Below are positions 40,401-47,295 of a stretch of DNA of 52,213 nt, piece after piece. The translations under genes and the position numbers were made by a program. This stretch comes from JBBQRS01 sp038214535 (GTDB taxonomy: Bacteria > Chloroflexota > Anaerolineae > CG2-30-64-16), in assembly GCA_038214535.1 (NCBI GenBank), contig JBBQRS010000020.1, positions 1 through 52,213 on the forward strand, read 5' to 3'. The first letter of the stretch is position 1; every line of letters starts with the position of its first letter. The notes beneath the pieces were generated by a model that was given only the letters and a program-made list of their open reading frames with translations, was not told the DNA's origin and did not search any database.

Positions 40401-40498
40401 GCCACGCGCGGTGCGCTTCCCGCTACAGGGACTTCCCGAACTACTCGCACTTCAACTTCGGGTTTCGTCTGGTCTCCCCCATTGTTTCTGGATCCTGA
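37406..40498 (+). CDS. NACHT NTPase fused to an FGE/C-type-lectin-fold domain; probable DGR target
   Basis: A 1030-residue protein. Residues 1-270 are helical with no domain I recognise. The NACHT domain follows, with Walker A GLPGSGKTT (from Gly296, Lys302), Walker B LVLLDGLDEVADR (Asp392, Asp395, Glu396) and a sensor-like NRFGLASRPKGY. A helical region spans about 570-760. From about 770 to 1027 there is a formylglycine-generating-enzyme/sulfatase-modifying fold (MRYPVTNAGFERFIAAGG, PVVGVSWYEASAYAAWL, RLPTEDEWRRMAGG, DMGGNVWEWTNSW, VLVGGSWYHG, NFGFRLVSP). NACHT proteins are signalling NTPases of antiviral or cell-death type; the C-terminal lectin-like fold would recognise a ligand. The last 30 residues look like a retroelement-diversified region. 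GC content seems lower in the N-terminal two-thirds. GGAAGG precedes the ATG. Confidence 0.9.
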   Translation: MGIESLDPIAVTTISLALVEGLKLVGKGLLEEGAPDLLLEPIKQPLQRLIVRGPHQRAQEKAMLGAVKAALQIAGAPADADGFERYVLNLGFDQLQARDNKALRREIARAALMMTEPDPSLISNELLRQLNWPTSRRPELANFLSALHQELASLEDWNALIQAADQAQVRRYLRGMTTSLSHVEAYARDQMALRGLDPDKPETQALEEYVNHLLVSHSRLSFLFIKPAGRPGQARSEAELEAVFVPLEVEDPEARFSQEARQTKDAGSGDRSEDDRPRTMNINEVLERYPVFLLKGLPGSGKTTLLRHLTTCFAGGQAGANLSWTAQPLLPIFVPLRNFGRYLDTHKREYTSPAPSALRRFIEDYFAEYELEFTPGFFHDRLKEGHCLVLLDGLDEVADRDQRAMVAQMVSAFIKHYAPLGNRFGLASRPKGYDEVAEYLPRPVVCTVQPLEPESRDDLVRNLLKILEPDAQRRQSQISDLLADIRRKEKVDELSRNPLFCTTLVLVYKYRGTTLPERRVDVYKELVELLLGFWDTHRAEREGVAGVRELVLVDGTGRAFLDEGQAVEAKQRALVHVADWMQDNGLSETTQQDVENKLAQFFSENEGAQINEKAAWARNFLSVAHQRSGLFIEVQPGVFAFSHQSFREYLAATALIEDLDPEMAQTALDHATDPWWDEVILLAAAHPMLSPKRREFLLQKMLDAGHIVLAGRCAVDAGARLPAPMRERVMGLLHQHMTEERRDPKERYAAGEALDELGWLPDDLNAWLPCPKCADGGGDLLAMRYPVTNAGFERFIAAGGYENSDWWDGRDSPGWKWRETPPGYRGEGAVKEPEYWRQARFGRERRGYPVVGVSWYEASAYAAWLADVLRRARAGEAGLPDEERALVADLPARDVTQIRLPTEDEWRRMAGGTADKNRYPWDAPKGPATADEAAIAARCNVSASGVGGTSAVGMYPLGESIPNHLMDMGGNVWEWTNSWYDKEDSVRVLVGGSWYHGTGHARCASRYRDFPNYSHFNFGFRLVSPIVSGS
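40385..40468 (+). other. Probable DGR variable region in the NACHT-FGE gene
   Basis: Codons 994-1021. Positions where DGR templates usually carry AAC are occupied here by TAC, CAC, GGC, ACC, GGC, CAC (995-1000), TCC (1005), TAC (1007), GAC, TTC (1009-1010), AAC, TAC (1012-1013) and CAC, TTC, AAC, TTC (1015-1018). All are NNC, so all are reachable from AAC by adenine-directed change. The fixed residues between them (ARCA, RxR, P, GFRLVSP) are as in FGE-type variable proteins. The high GC3 of this genome weakens the NNC argument. No template repeat was seen in the window. Confidence 0.6.
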
Positions 40499-40530
40499 TT
40501 GCTGGATTTCTGATTTCTGAAGCTGGGGGT

Positions 40531-40551
40531 CTGGGGGGCGCAGCCCCCCAG
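40531..40551. other. GC-rich hairpin downstream of the variable region
   Basis: CTGGGGGGC-GCA-GCCCCCCAG is a perfect 9-bp stem with a three-base loop, 33 bases after the NACHT-FGE stop. DGRs commonly have a GC-rich hairpin or cruciform just downstream of the variable region. It lacks a following T-run, so it is not a typical terminator. Confidence 0.75.
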
Positions 40552-40568
40552 CGGCTGCAAAAGGCGCG

Positions 40569-40616
40569 ATGAAGACGTATCGTAACCTGTATTCACAGGT
40601 GTGGGATTGGGATAAC
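40569..40616 (+). pseudogene. 5' end of a DGR-type reverse transcriptase gene, truncated
   Basis: An ATG with AAAAGG upstream starts MKTYRNLYSQVWDWDN. This resembles the N-terminus of DGR-type reverse transcriptases, which begin with a similar MK-x-x-x-NL-x-x-x-x-x-x-x-(E/D)N pattern and then continue into a KARxGK motif. After codon 16 the similarity stops and the sequence runs into the 3' end of the convergent nucleotidyltransferase gene. No polymerase domain is present. The match is from memory of the family and rests on 16 residues. Confidence 0.55.
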
Positions 40617-40639
40617 TCCCCGCATTTCCCATGCTTGCT

Positions 40640-41089
40640 TTATGGCAGGTTTTCCAGGTCGTCGAGGTCTTTATATCTGCCACTGGCCCTCTTGTTGATC
40701 TTCAGATTCTTCAAATCAATCAGGTTGACTCGCAGACCATCGAGCGAAGCCACGAGGCGGTCGGCGTAACACTCCTCGAAGGTTACACCGGAAATGTTGG
40801 TGATGATTTCGATTTGAATGGGCGGCACGCCCATGCGGACGATCTGATTTTCGCGGAGAAATAAATCGTCTGACAGTCCGGGGAGGTCAAAGCCGAATTC
40901 TTTCAGGACGGCGACGATTCGGGCTGCATTCTGCGGATTGGTGGCGATCCATATGTCCATATCTGCCGTGGCGCGCGGATAGCCGTGATAGCCAACCGCG
41001 TATCCGCCGATCAGCAGATATTCAACGCGGTGGGCATTCAGTAATTGCAAGAACTCTTTGAAGTCGCGTGGTAGCCGGATCGTAGCCAT
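40640..41089 (-). CDS. Nucleotidyltransferase (DUF6036-like), second pair
   Basis: A 149-residue protein with the nucleotidyltransferase signature YLLIGGYAVGYHGYPRATAD followed by MDIWI. A C-terminal LDGLRVNLIDLKNLKINKRA block is typical of DUF6036-like proteins (recognition of the target side is unknown). The start at 41089 overlaps the upstream partner gene by 68 bases; no strong ribosome site is visible, consistent with coupling. Its 3' end lies 23 bases from the point where the reverse transcriptase remnant stops. Confidence 0.82.
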   Translation of the reverse strand: MATIRLPRDFKEFLQLLNAHRVEYLLIGGYAVGYHGYPRATADMDIWIATNPQNAARIVAVLKEFGFDLPGLSDDLFLRENQIVRMGVPPIQIEIITNISGVTFEECYADRLVASLDGLRVNLIDLKNLKINKRASGRYKDLDDLENLP

Positions 41090-41234
41090 AGATGATTTGT
41101 CGCATGATCTCAACGGCTGCCAGGCGTTCTGCGGGGGTCCTGGTCAGCCAGTATTGTTTACCGTCCGACGCGTCGTGGAGTGACGCGACCGAAAAGGCCG
41201 TCTTCTTCAGGGCGGGAATGTCAGATTTGATCAT
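41022..41234 (-). CDS. Small partner protein of the second nucleotidyltransferase pair
   Basis: A 70-residue protein: KSDIPALKKTAFSVASLHDA at the start, YWLTRTPAERLAAVEIMRQI in the middle and YGYDPATTRLQRVL near the end. Such proteins accompany nucleotidyltransferase genes in many bacteria and are likely antitoxin-like (recollection, not shown here). The frame is open to 41387, but the upstream part overlaps msrA and looks non-coding, so I start at 41234, with GGAG 13 bases upstream. Confidence 0.72.
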   Translation of the reverse strand: MIKSDIPALKKTAFSVASLHDASDGKQYWLTRTPAERLAAVEIMRQIIYGYDPATTRLQRVLAITECPPR

Positions 41235-41372
41235 GAGAGCATAATACTCCAATGTGATTGCGCTGTAAAGCACCTGCGCTCCGCGAATTTTTCCCTCACC
41301 GTATCCCTGACCACGGAAAGACGCGGCCAGTGCTGGTATCCTTAGCTCCAGAAGGGGATGAGGTGAGTAAAC

Positions 41373-41933
41373 ATGACTGACGACCAAAGTAAAAAGCTTG
41401 AGACGGCGACGCTGGCGGGGGGCTGCTTCTGGTGTGTGGAGGCGGTGTACGATCAGCTTTGTGGGGTGACGGACGTGGTGTCGGGCTACACCGGCGGGCA
41501 GTCGCGCAACCCGTCATACCGCGAGGTTTGCAACGGGACAACCGGGCACGCCGAGGCGGTGCAGGTGACGTTCGATCCGGCGGTGATCAGTTTCCGCGAT
41601 ATCCTGGAGGTGTTCTTCGCCGTCCATGACCCGACGACGCTGAACCGGCAGGGCGCGGACGTGGGCACGCAATACCGGTCGGCGATCTTCTATCACAGCC
41701 CGGAACAGCGGGCGACCGCGGAGGAGACGATCCGCGAGCTGTACGCGCAGGGGTTGTGGCACGATCCGGTGGTGACGGAGATCGCGCCGTTCACGGCCTT
41801 CTACCCGGCGGAGGATTATCACCAGGAGTATTTCGCGAATAACGCGAGCCAGCCGTATTGTCAGGTGGTGGTCGCGCCGAAGGTGGCGAAGTTCCGCAAG
41901 CATTACGCGGCGCAGTTGAAGACGGGCGGCTGA
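41373..41933 (+). CDS. msrA: Peptide-methionine (S)-S-oxide reductase
   Basis: A 186-residue MsrA that reduces methionine S-sulfoxide in proteins and free form. The catalytic motif is LAGGCFWCVEAVYDQL, with family blocks GYTGGQSRNPSYREVC, HAEAVQVTFDP and HDPTTLNRQGADVGTQYRS, and a late Cys in QPYCQVV that may resolve the disulfide. GAGGTGA precedes the ATG. The stop codon TGA lies inside GGCGGCTGAAGCCGC, half of a family A hairpin, so the repeat has set the C-terminus. Confidence 0.95.
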   Translation: MTDDQSKKLETATLAGGCFWCVEAVYDQLCGVTDVVSGYTGGQSRNPSYREVCNGTTGHAEAVQVTFDPAVISFRDILEVFFAVHDPTTLNRQGADVGTQYRSAIFYHSPEQRATAEETIRELYAQGLWHDPVVTEIAPFTAFYPAEDYHQEYFANNASQPYCQVVVAPKVAKFRKHYAAQLKTGG

Positions 41934-41963
41934 AGCCGCTACTACAAAGAGGGGCGCGGGCGG

Positions 41964-42019
41964 CCCTCACCCTAACCCTCCCCGGATTACCGGGGACAAG
42001 GTCTCCTACAGGGAGAGGG
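41964..42019. repeat. Intergenic repeat CCCTCACCC ... GGGAGAGGG
   Basis: A CCCTCACCCTAACCCTC stretch is followed by a small CCCCGG-ATTA-CCGGGG hairpin and ends CAGGGAGAGGG. It is related to the element at 28964-28982. Confidence 0.55.
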
Positions 42020-42024
42020 AACCG

Positions 42025-42064
42025 GAAGGGGCGAGATGGAGAAATCCATCCCGCCCCTTCTTTT
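42025..42064 (+). terminator. Strong rho-independent terminator after msrA
   Basis: A 16-bp stem with one mismatch (arms 42025-42040 and 42045-42060), a GAAA tetraloop and a TTTT tail on the plus strand. The stem lies just beyond the 3' end of the convergent protease gene. Confidence 0.82.
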
Positions 42065-42087
42065 ACTTCACGAACTTACGACGGGGG

Positions 42088-45000
42088 TCAGGGCGCGAGG
42101 GTGCGCGGCTGGACGACCACGAAGTTGGGAGCGGCGGCTGACCCGGCCCACGTCATGTGGTTCACGGTGTCTTTGGCCGTCAGGTAGTACTCGACGCCCG
42201 CCGGGGTGATGGCGGAGGCCGGGATGGTTCCCTGCCAGGCGTCGGGCGAGGTCTCGGTCATGACCAGGCGGGTGAACGCACCCGTTCCGGCCTTGCGATA
42301 GTACAGCTCGACGCGGGTGACGCGGACGTCGTCCGTGGCGACGGCCAGCACGGGCAGCGGTTGTGCGTCAATGGCGTTCGAGATCAGGTCGTGGTAGATC
42401 GTCGGGCCTTGATCCTGGGAGGGCGAGACGTAGAGGTCCGCCGCGTCCCAGATGGTGTGGCTCGGCTTATCCTCGTAGGTCACGCTGAGGAGGTCAGTGG
42501 GGCCGGTCACCAGGCCGCGTCCACTCGTGCCCGGTTTCAGCAGATTGACGACGCTGCTGAACGTGCCGGGGACGCTGGTCTTCGTCAGCGGGAGGATCAT
42601 GCCGTTGGGCGATGACGTGCTGCTGAGCCTGACCCGCGGGATGATCGCATCCGCGTCGTGTACGGTGATCTTGACGGAGCCGGCCTTCTGGATCATGCAC
42701 ACGGAAGAGAGGCCCATACGGTCGAGCACTTGCTGCGTCAGGGCCAGCCGTTCCGCGCCGTAGATCATCTGCGAGAGGTTGAAGCCGAAGTAGACCACCT
42801 GGAAGTTGTTGTGCGCGGCGTCGCCCATGACTTCCATGCCCATGAGGTTGCCGTAGGACCAGGTGAAGAGCGGGTTGACGACGCCAACCGCGCTCTCGGC
42901 GGGCACCAGGAAGTCCTGGATGGCGCGGCCGGGGAACGGGCGCAACGTGTAGCTGGCGCTGCCGCCGATGGGCTGGCCCATGCCCGTGATCACGCCGCCG
43001 CCGGCCTGGCTCGACATCGGATACGCCGCGCCGAAGTAATCGGTCAGCATGTCCGGATCGGTACCGGGCGCAGCGCCGGTCGCCGCGAGGGCCGCGGCCA
43101 GGCGCGGGCTGTTCATCCACAGCTTGCCGCCCGCGTCGAGGTACGCCTTCAAGGCGGTGCGTTCCTGCGCGTCGAGCTGGCCGTTCTGGCGACCCGCCTG
43201 CCCGGCGGACCAGATCACCATTTCGTACTGGCTCAGGGTCGCGAGATCCGTGGTGTGATCCACCAGCACGTAGGGGATGCACAGGGCGGTCAACGCGCCT
43301 TCGAAGGCTTCTTCGGCGGTGTAACCGTCGTCGTCATCCACGATCAGCACCGGGGCCATGCGCTCGAACACGCGCACCATGCCCTGGCTGCTGGCGTTGG
43401 AGCCGCCTAAGGTGTCGGAGACGGGGGCCACACCGACCGTCGCGACGGCTTCCAGCGGGAACTTACCGGCGAACGGCATCGCCCACTGGGCGGTGACGAG
43501 CGTCGGCGCGCCCGCGGGCAGCGTGTCGAGGGTGGTTTCGGCCAACAGGACGGGCGAGCCGCCCACGTTGGCGAGGAACTGCACCGAGACTTCATGCAAC
43601 GCCTCGCCCGTCAGGTTGTAGACGTTGGCCGCGAGGTCAACCGGGCCGGTCCCGACGATCACGGGTTGCTGGACGATGTAGGGTGCGTCGAGCCCGACTT
43701 TGGCCGTGACATCTGCCGCCTGCACGACATCGAAGGTCATCGTCTCGCCCACCGGCGAGATGTTCATGATGTACCAGCCCGTTTCCAGGCTACCATCGGC
43801 GACCAGCGGGGTGTTGCGGTTGGTGCTGGGGTCGGTGTACGGCGTCGCGCCCAAGGCGGTGTCGCTCCAGGGGTCGGTCGGTTCGCCGCGGTTGAAGTTC
43901 AGCCGCATGTCCTGCGTGCCGTCGCGATGATCGTATTCCATGATCGCCATGCGCAGGCGATTCGGGTTGTTCTGACTGCCGCCGCGATCATAGTGCCAGA
44001 GCAGCAGGCCGGAATTGTGCGCGGCCTTGTCGAAGATGCCGCCGGGCACGCGGTTGGAGATGTACTCCACGTAGAGGCGTTCATCCGAGCCTACGCCACC
44101 CGTGCCCGATCCGCTGCCGCCCAACGAAATTTCCACGATTTGCGGCGCGACCGAGCGCGGCAACAGCTCGATGCCGAGGGTCGTATCGGTGACCTGAAGC
44201 GTCTCGACCCAGCCCTGGTTCACCTTGCTGAACGGGTTGAAGTGCGACGGGTTCGAGCCGGCCGGGGCGTCGCCCATCCATGAGCCGCCCGACATGATGT
44301 CCCAGTCGCCGTCGCCGGCGCTGTTGTAGCTGGTGGCATAGTAGTCGGGCTCGCCGATGCTGTGGCCCATCTCGTGCGCCGTAACGCCGATGTTGAAGCC
44401 GATGGCGGGGCAGGTGTTGGCGGCGCGGATACGCAGCTCGCGACCATCCGCGCCGATGTAGCCGGTGCGGAAGTTGGCCGTGGAGGCGTGCGACCAGACC
44501 TGGCCGTTCTGGCCGGTGGCTTCCTTGCCGGGGCCGGCATGGAGCAGCACTACCATGTCTACCGAGCGATATTGCTGACCGCCGGAGGTGTAGACAACCT
44601 TATCGTTGTCGTACTGCTCCCAGTCAATATCGTTCTTGATCATATTGCCGATTTCGTTGTTGATGGCCGAAGCGACGCTCCAGCCGCCGGACAACTGATA
44701 ATCGAACTTCACCATGTCGTAGCTGCTGGTATACGGGCCGTAGACATCCATCTCGGGCATGAAGCGGCCGTAAGAGTTTTCGTAGTAGAGATCGGTGACC
44801 GAGCCGCTGGGGCTGGTGCCCAGGCCGCTGATCTGCGCCTGGAACCACTCGCGGGTCTGCCACGGTTCGAACTTGACATCCTGATATTGCACCAGGACGA
44901 CGACGTAGCGGTAGTTCTTGGTCGCGACGTCGTTCTTGGTGAACATCGAGTTGTTGGGCGACTGCACGTCACGGACGGCGTCGAAGATCGCGTCGCGCAC

Positions 45001-45456
45001 GTCCTGGCCTGCTGCGTCCACCCAGATCGAGGGCGTCTGGCCGATCTTCTTGTCGAGGCCCGTCGGTGAGTTCTGGCCGACCTTAAGATCGGAAGCGACG
45101 GCCTGGCCGGCCTCGCCGATCTGCGCGTAGGTCCACCAGCCGTCGGCGTCCTGGATGATCGAGTAACTGTCGGTGGTTTCCATCAACCCACCGGTTTCCA
45201 TCGGGGTCAGGCGGGCCTTGAGTGACGCGCCATCGGGTTGCGTCAGGGTCAACGTGTCGGGGTCGGGGGGCGCGAAATCGAGAAATTCGCCGGGCCAAAG
45301 ATCATAGGGATCCTGGGTGAAACGCTCACCTGCGGGGGGCGGCGGGGCGTCGGCGGCAACCGCGCCGCCGAATGCGGCGAAGACGGTCAACGCGACGAGG
45401 GCGACGCTGAGAATCCGCCACAGCGCGCCGGACTTACGAGACTTCCGGGTTTTCAT
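42088..45456 (-). CDS. Secreted M6-family metalloprotease (immune inhibitor A-like)
   Basis: A 1122-residue secreted zinc protease. The N-terminus (KTRKSRKSGALWRILSVALV and the hydrophobic run to AVAADA) is a signal peptide with likely cleavage near residue 35. The M6 catalytic motif is AHEMGHSIGEPDYY with His361, Glu362 and His365. NTCPAIGFNIGVTAHE before it and GDWDIMSGGSWMG after it are family features. The large C-terminal half includes beta-rich segments and a GATase-like or ThuA-like region (VLIVDDDDGYTAEEAFEGAL). The start at 45456 has AGGAGA upstream. Such proteases digest extracellular proteins. A long structured leader precedes the gene. Confidence 0.92.
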   Translation of the reverse strand: MKTRKSRKSGALWRILSVALVALTVFAAFGGAVAADAPPPPAGERFTQDPYDLWPGEFLDFAPPDPDTLTLTQPDGASLKARLTPMETGGLMETTDSYSIIQDADGWWTYAQIGEAGQAVASDLKVGQNSPTGLDKKIGQTPSIWVDAAGQDVRDAIFDAVRDVQSPNNSMFTKNDVATKNYRYVVVLVQYQDVKFEPWQTREWFQAQISGLGTSPSGSVTDLYYENSYGRFMPEMDVYGPYTSSYDMVKFDYQLSGGWSVASAINNEIGNMIKNDIDWEQYDNDKVVYTSGGQQYRSVDMVVLLHAGPGKEATGQNGQVWSHASTANFRTGYIGADGRELRIRAANTCPAIGFNIGVTAHEMGHSIGEPDYYATSYNSAGDGDWDIMSGGSWMGDAPAGSNPSHFNPFSKVNQGWVETLQVTDTTLGIELLPRSVAPQIVEISLGGSGSGTGGVGSDERLYVEYISNRVPGGIFDKAAHNSGLLLWHYDRGGSQNNPNRLRMAIMEYDHRDGTQDMRLNFNRGEPTDPWSDTALGATPYTDPSTNRNTPLVADGSLETGWYIMNISPVGETMTFDVVQAADVTAKVGLDAPYIVQQPVIVGTGPVDLAANVYNLTGEALHEVSVQFLANVGGSPVLLAETTLDTLPAGAPTLVTAQWAMPFAGKFPLEAVATVGVAPVSDTLGGSNASSQGMVRVFERMAPVLIVDDDDGYTAEEAFEGALTALCIPYVLVDHTTDLATLSQYEMVIWSAGQAGRQNGQLDAQERTALKAYLDAGGKLWMNSPRLAAALAATGAAPGTDPDMLTDYFGAAYPMSSQAGGGVITGMGQPIGGSASYTLRPFPGRAIQDFLVPAESAVGVVNPLFTWSYGNLMGMEVMGDAAHNNFQVVYFGFNLSQMIYGAERLALTQQVLDRMGLSSVCMIQKAGSVKITVHDADAIIPRVRLSSTSSPNGMILPLTKTSVPGTFSSVVNLLKPGTSGRGLVTGPTDLLSVTYEDKPSHTIWDAADLYVSPSQDQGPTIYHDLISNAIDAQPLPVLAVATDDVRVTRVELYYRKAGTGAFTRLVMTETSPDAWQGTIPASAITPAGVEYYLTAKDTVNHMTWAGSAAAPNFVVVQPRTLAP

Positions 45457-45554
45457 GGTTTCTCCTGCAAAAAGACAAAATGGCACAACGTGAATCGCGT
45501 TAGCGTGGTGAGTGGGTTGTTAACCTTTTTGCGATTTTGCCTCCATGAAAAACC

Positions 45555-45640
45555 AGGGTTTCGGCGTATTTCCCATCACGGGGCGAAACACGCGCCGACC
45601 CCAGCGGTCGCACGGTGCGCCGGCTTGATTACCGGCGCAG
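45555..45640 (-). promoter_or_regulatory. Structured leader RNA of the protease gene
   Basis: Three stems can form in the transcript leader: GCGCCGG / CCGGCGC (45617-45638), CGACC / GGTCG (45596-45610) and GTTTCG / CGAAAC (45558-45589). It may be a cis-regulatory RNA or simply a structured 5' end. It lacks the conserved bases of a c-di-GMP-I riboswitch, and I do not recognise another class. Confidence 0.35.
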
Positions 45641-45673
45641 GAGTATGATGTATGTATCTTTGGGAACAAGGGA

Positions 45674-45701
45674 ATACTACTTACATTTCGCCGGGTGTCA
45701 A
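45674..45701 (-). promoter_or_regulatory. Candidate promoter for the M6 protease gene
   Basis: On the minus strand TTGACA (45696-45701), a 16-base spacer and TAGTAT (45674-45679). It would give a leader of about 210 bases before the start codon at 45456. Confidence 0.45.
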
Positions 45702-45745
45702 ATCGGCGCGCAGGGGGGTCGGGTATATTGGGGTTTCTAATGTAA

Positions 45746-45789
45746 ACTCCTGCGGAGTACGCATCCTCAGATGCGTACTCCGCAGGAGT
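45746..45789. repeat. Hairpin repeat, family C (copy 2)
   Basis: Perfect 20-bp stem (45746-45765 and 45770-45789) with a CTCA loop. The arm begins ACTCCTGCGGAGTACGCATC. It is the best-preserved copy of the family. Confidence 0.92.
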
Positions 45790-45806
45790 TACGGATGAAT
45801 CTGGGC

Positions 45807-45867
45807 TTGTAGTGCGCACTCCTGTGCGCTTTATGCGTCGCCGGGCGCGGAAGACTGCGCATTACGA
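45807..45867. repeat. Diverged relative of the 6559-6705 hairpin repeat
   Basis: TTGTAGTGCGCA at the left and CTGCGCATTACGA at the right form an imperfect inverted repeat related to the CGTAGTGCGCAG elements. The 424-base gap 45457-45880 holds this repeat, the family C hairpin, the protease promoter and its leader, and no gene. Confidence 0.55.
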
Positions 45868-45880
45868 GCGACCGGGCGGG

Positions 45881-46630
45881 CTAAATCTGGTCGAACAGTT
45901 CCGGGTAGTCCGTGCCGATGCTGTCCACGCCCATCTCCGCGAGCATTTTGATTGTGGGGGCGTCGTTGGGACACCACGGGCTGACGGCCAGCCCGGCGTT
46001 GTGGGCAGTTGGCACCAGGTCGGGGGTGACGTAGGCCCAGTGGGGGTGCAACGCCGACGCGCCGGCGGCGCGGGCTGCCCCGACCGGATCGGCCAATCGG
46101 CCCACGTAGAGGATGCCGGTGGTGATCTCGGGCTCGAGTTGTTTCGCCTCCAGCAGCACCTGATGGTCGAAGCTGATGAGGATCGCGCGGCTGAGCATCT
46201 CATGGTTACGCAGCGCGTGTACCAGCTTTGCCGCGATCCCCGGATAGTAGATCGGGCCGTTCTTGATTTCCAGCGCGACGGCGACTGCCCAATCACACGC
46301 CCAATCGAGGAACTCGCCCAACTCCGGGATGCGCTCGCCCGCGAAACGCGGGTCATACCACGCGCCGGCGTCCAGCGATTTCAGTTGCGCCAGCGTCATA
46401 TCCTTCACGTAGCCCTGCCCGTCGGTGGTGCGGTCTACCGTGTGATCGTGGATGAGGGCAACCGCGCCATCTTTGATGAGATGCACGTCGGTCTCGACGG
46501 CGCTGACGCCCATCTCGACGGCCAAGTTGAACGAGGCGAAGGTGTTTTCGGGGGCGTGGCCCTTCGCGCCGCGGTGTCCCACGCGCAGCACCGGCTGGCC
46601 GGGCAAACGAATCAAAGCCGCATTGGACAT
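45881..46630 (-). CDS. Glycerophosphodiester phosphodiesterase
   Basis: A 249-residue GDPD-family enzyme that hydrolyses glycerophosphodiesters to glycerol 3-phosphate and an alcohol. VGHRGAKGHAPENTFASF contains the His-Arg-Gly and Pro-Glu-Asn residues, AVETDVHLIKDG the metal-binding Glu-x-Asp, and LIHDHTVDRTTDG the second catalytic His. There is no signal peptide, so it is cytoplasmic. Close to UgpQ in size. Confidence 0.93.
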   Translation of the reverse strand: MSNAALIRLPGQPVLRVGHRGAKGHAPENTFASFNLAVEMGVSAVETDVHLIKDGAVALIHDHTVDRTTDGQGYVKDMTLAQLKSLDAGAWYDPRFAGERIPELGEFLDWACDWAVAVALEIKNGPIYYPGIAAKLVHALRNHEMLSRAILISFDHQVLLEAKQLEPEITTGILYVGRLADPVGAARAAGASALHPHWAYVTPDLVPTAHNAGLAVSPWCPNDAPTIKMLAEMGVDSIGTDYPELFDQI

Positions 46631-46648
46631 AGGTTTACCTCCTCATAT

Positions 46649-46709
46649 TCACCACGAAGAAGCGAAGACTTTTATTTTCTTTCTTCGTGTCTTCGTTCCT
46701 TCGTGGTGA
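46649..46709. repeat. Inverted repeat TCACCACGAAG ...
   Basis: Arms of 21 bases match at 19 positions (46649-46669 and 46689-46709) around a T-rich loop. It fills the space between the GDPD and AMMECR1-domain genes. Confidence 0.75.
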
Positions 46710-46717
46710 TTCTTGAT

Positions 46718-47245
46718 TCACGTGTATTTCTCGACCTTGAACCGGAAGAGTTCGACCGGCTCATCGGGGCGCAGGCCCGCCTTCATGCGCGCGTAGGCGA
46801 CCTGGGTTTCGGCATCGTCAATGCCAGGGATGTCGGGCAGCAGCAGGCCGCGCCGGAATCCGCGTTGCACGATGACGCCATACTGCGCCGGGTCCAGGTC
46901 ATCTACCGAGCGGATCGGTTCGGGCGGGTGCAGCACGCTGACATCGAGCGTCATGTCGTCCAGTTCGTACGGCTCCATGGGCGGGAAGCGCGGGTCACGC
47001 GTGGCTGCGGCGATGGCGTTATTGATCGTCTCCTGCGCCAGCGACGATGTGGTGGGCTGAATGGTGCCGATGCACCCGCGCAGTTCCCCTGTGGATGCCG
47101 TGTGGATGGTGACGAAGACGCCGGCGGGCGGACCCTCGATAGGCGTGGGCGCATCTGAAGGATGGACAGTGCGCCCATCGCGGATGTATGCTTCGATGGC
47201 GAGCCGCGCCAGTTGCACCAGTGGGTGAGGGTTCTCTTCCGGCAT
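46718..47245 (-). CDS. AMMECR1-domain protein
   Basis: A 175-residue AMMECR1 (AmmeMemoRadiSam protein A-like) protein. The family hallmark LRGCIGTIQPTTSSLAQ is present, together with FVTIHTASTGE and ARDPRFPP-like TRDPRFPPMEPYELDDMT. In many bacteria it is encoded with a Memo-like and a radical SAM protein; neither is here. The start at 47245 has AGGAGG upstream. Its molecular function is not established. Confidence 0.9.
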   Translation of the reverse strand: MPEENPHPLVQLARLAIEAYIRDGRTVHPSDAPTPIEGPPAGVFVTIHTASTGELRGCIGTIQPTTSSLAQETINNAIAAATRDPRFPPMEPYELDDMTLDVSVLHPPEPIRSVDDLDPAQYGVIVQRGFRRGLLLPDIPGIDDAETQVAYARMKAGLRPDEPVELFRFKVEKYT

Positions 47246-47295
47246 GGCTTCCTCCTGAATGCTTTTTGCCACGAATTACACGAATGACTCGACCG

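Noticed and set aside
40499..40640. DGR template repeat next to the variable region
   Set aside because: This gap has the hairpin and the short reverse transcriptase start but no AAC-rich copy of the variable region; I did not see one elsewhere in the window by eye, which is not an exhaustive search.
45555..45640. c-di-GMP-I (GEMM) riboswitch in the protease leader
   Set aside because: The conserved GGACGCAAAGCC-type core is not present on the minus strand; only generic stems are seen.
45812..47158. 448-codon open frame on the plus strand
   Set aside because: Antisense to the GDPD and AMMECR1-domain genes; it also crosses a hairpin repeat and shows no protein motif.
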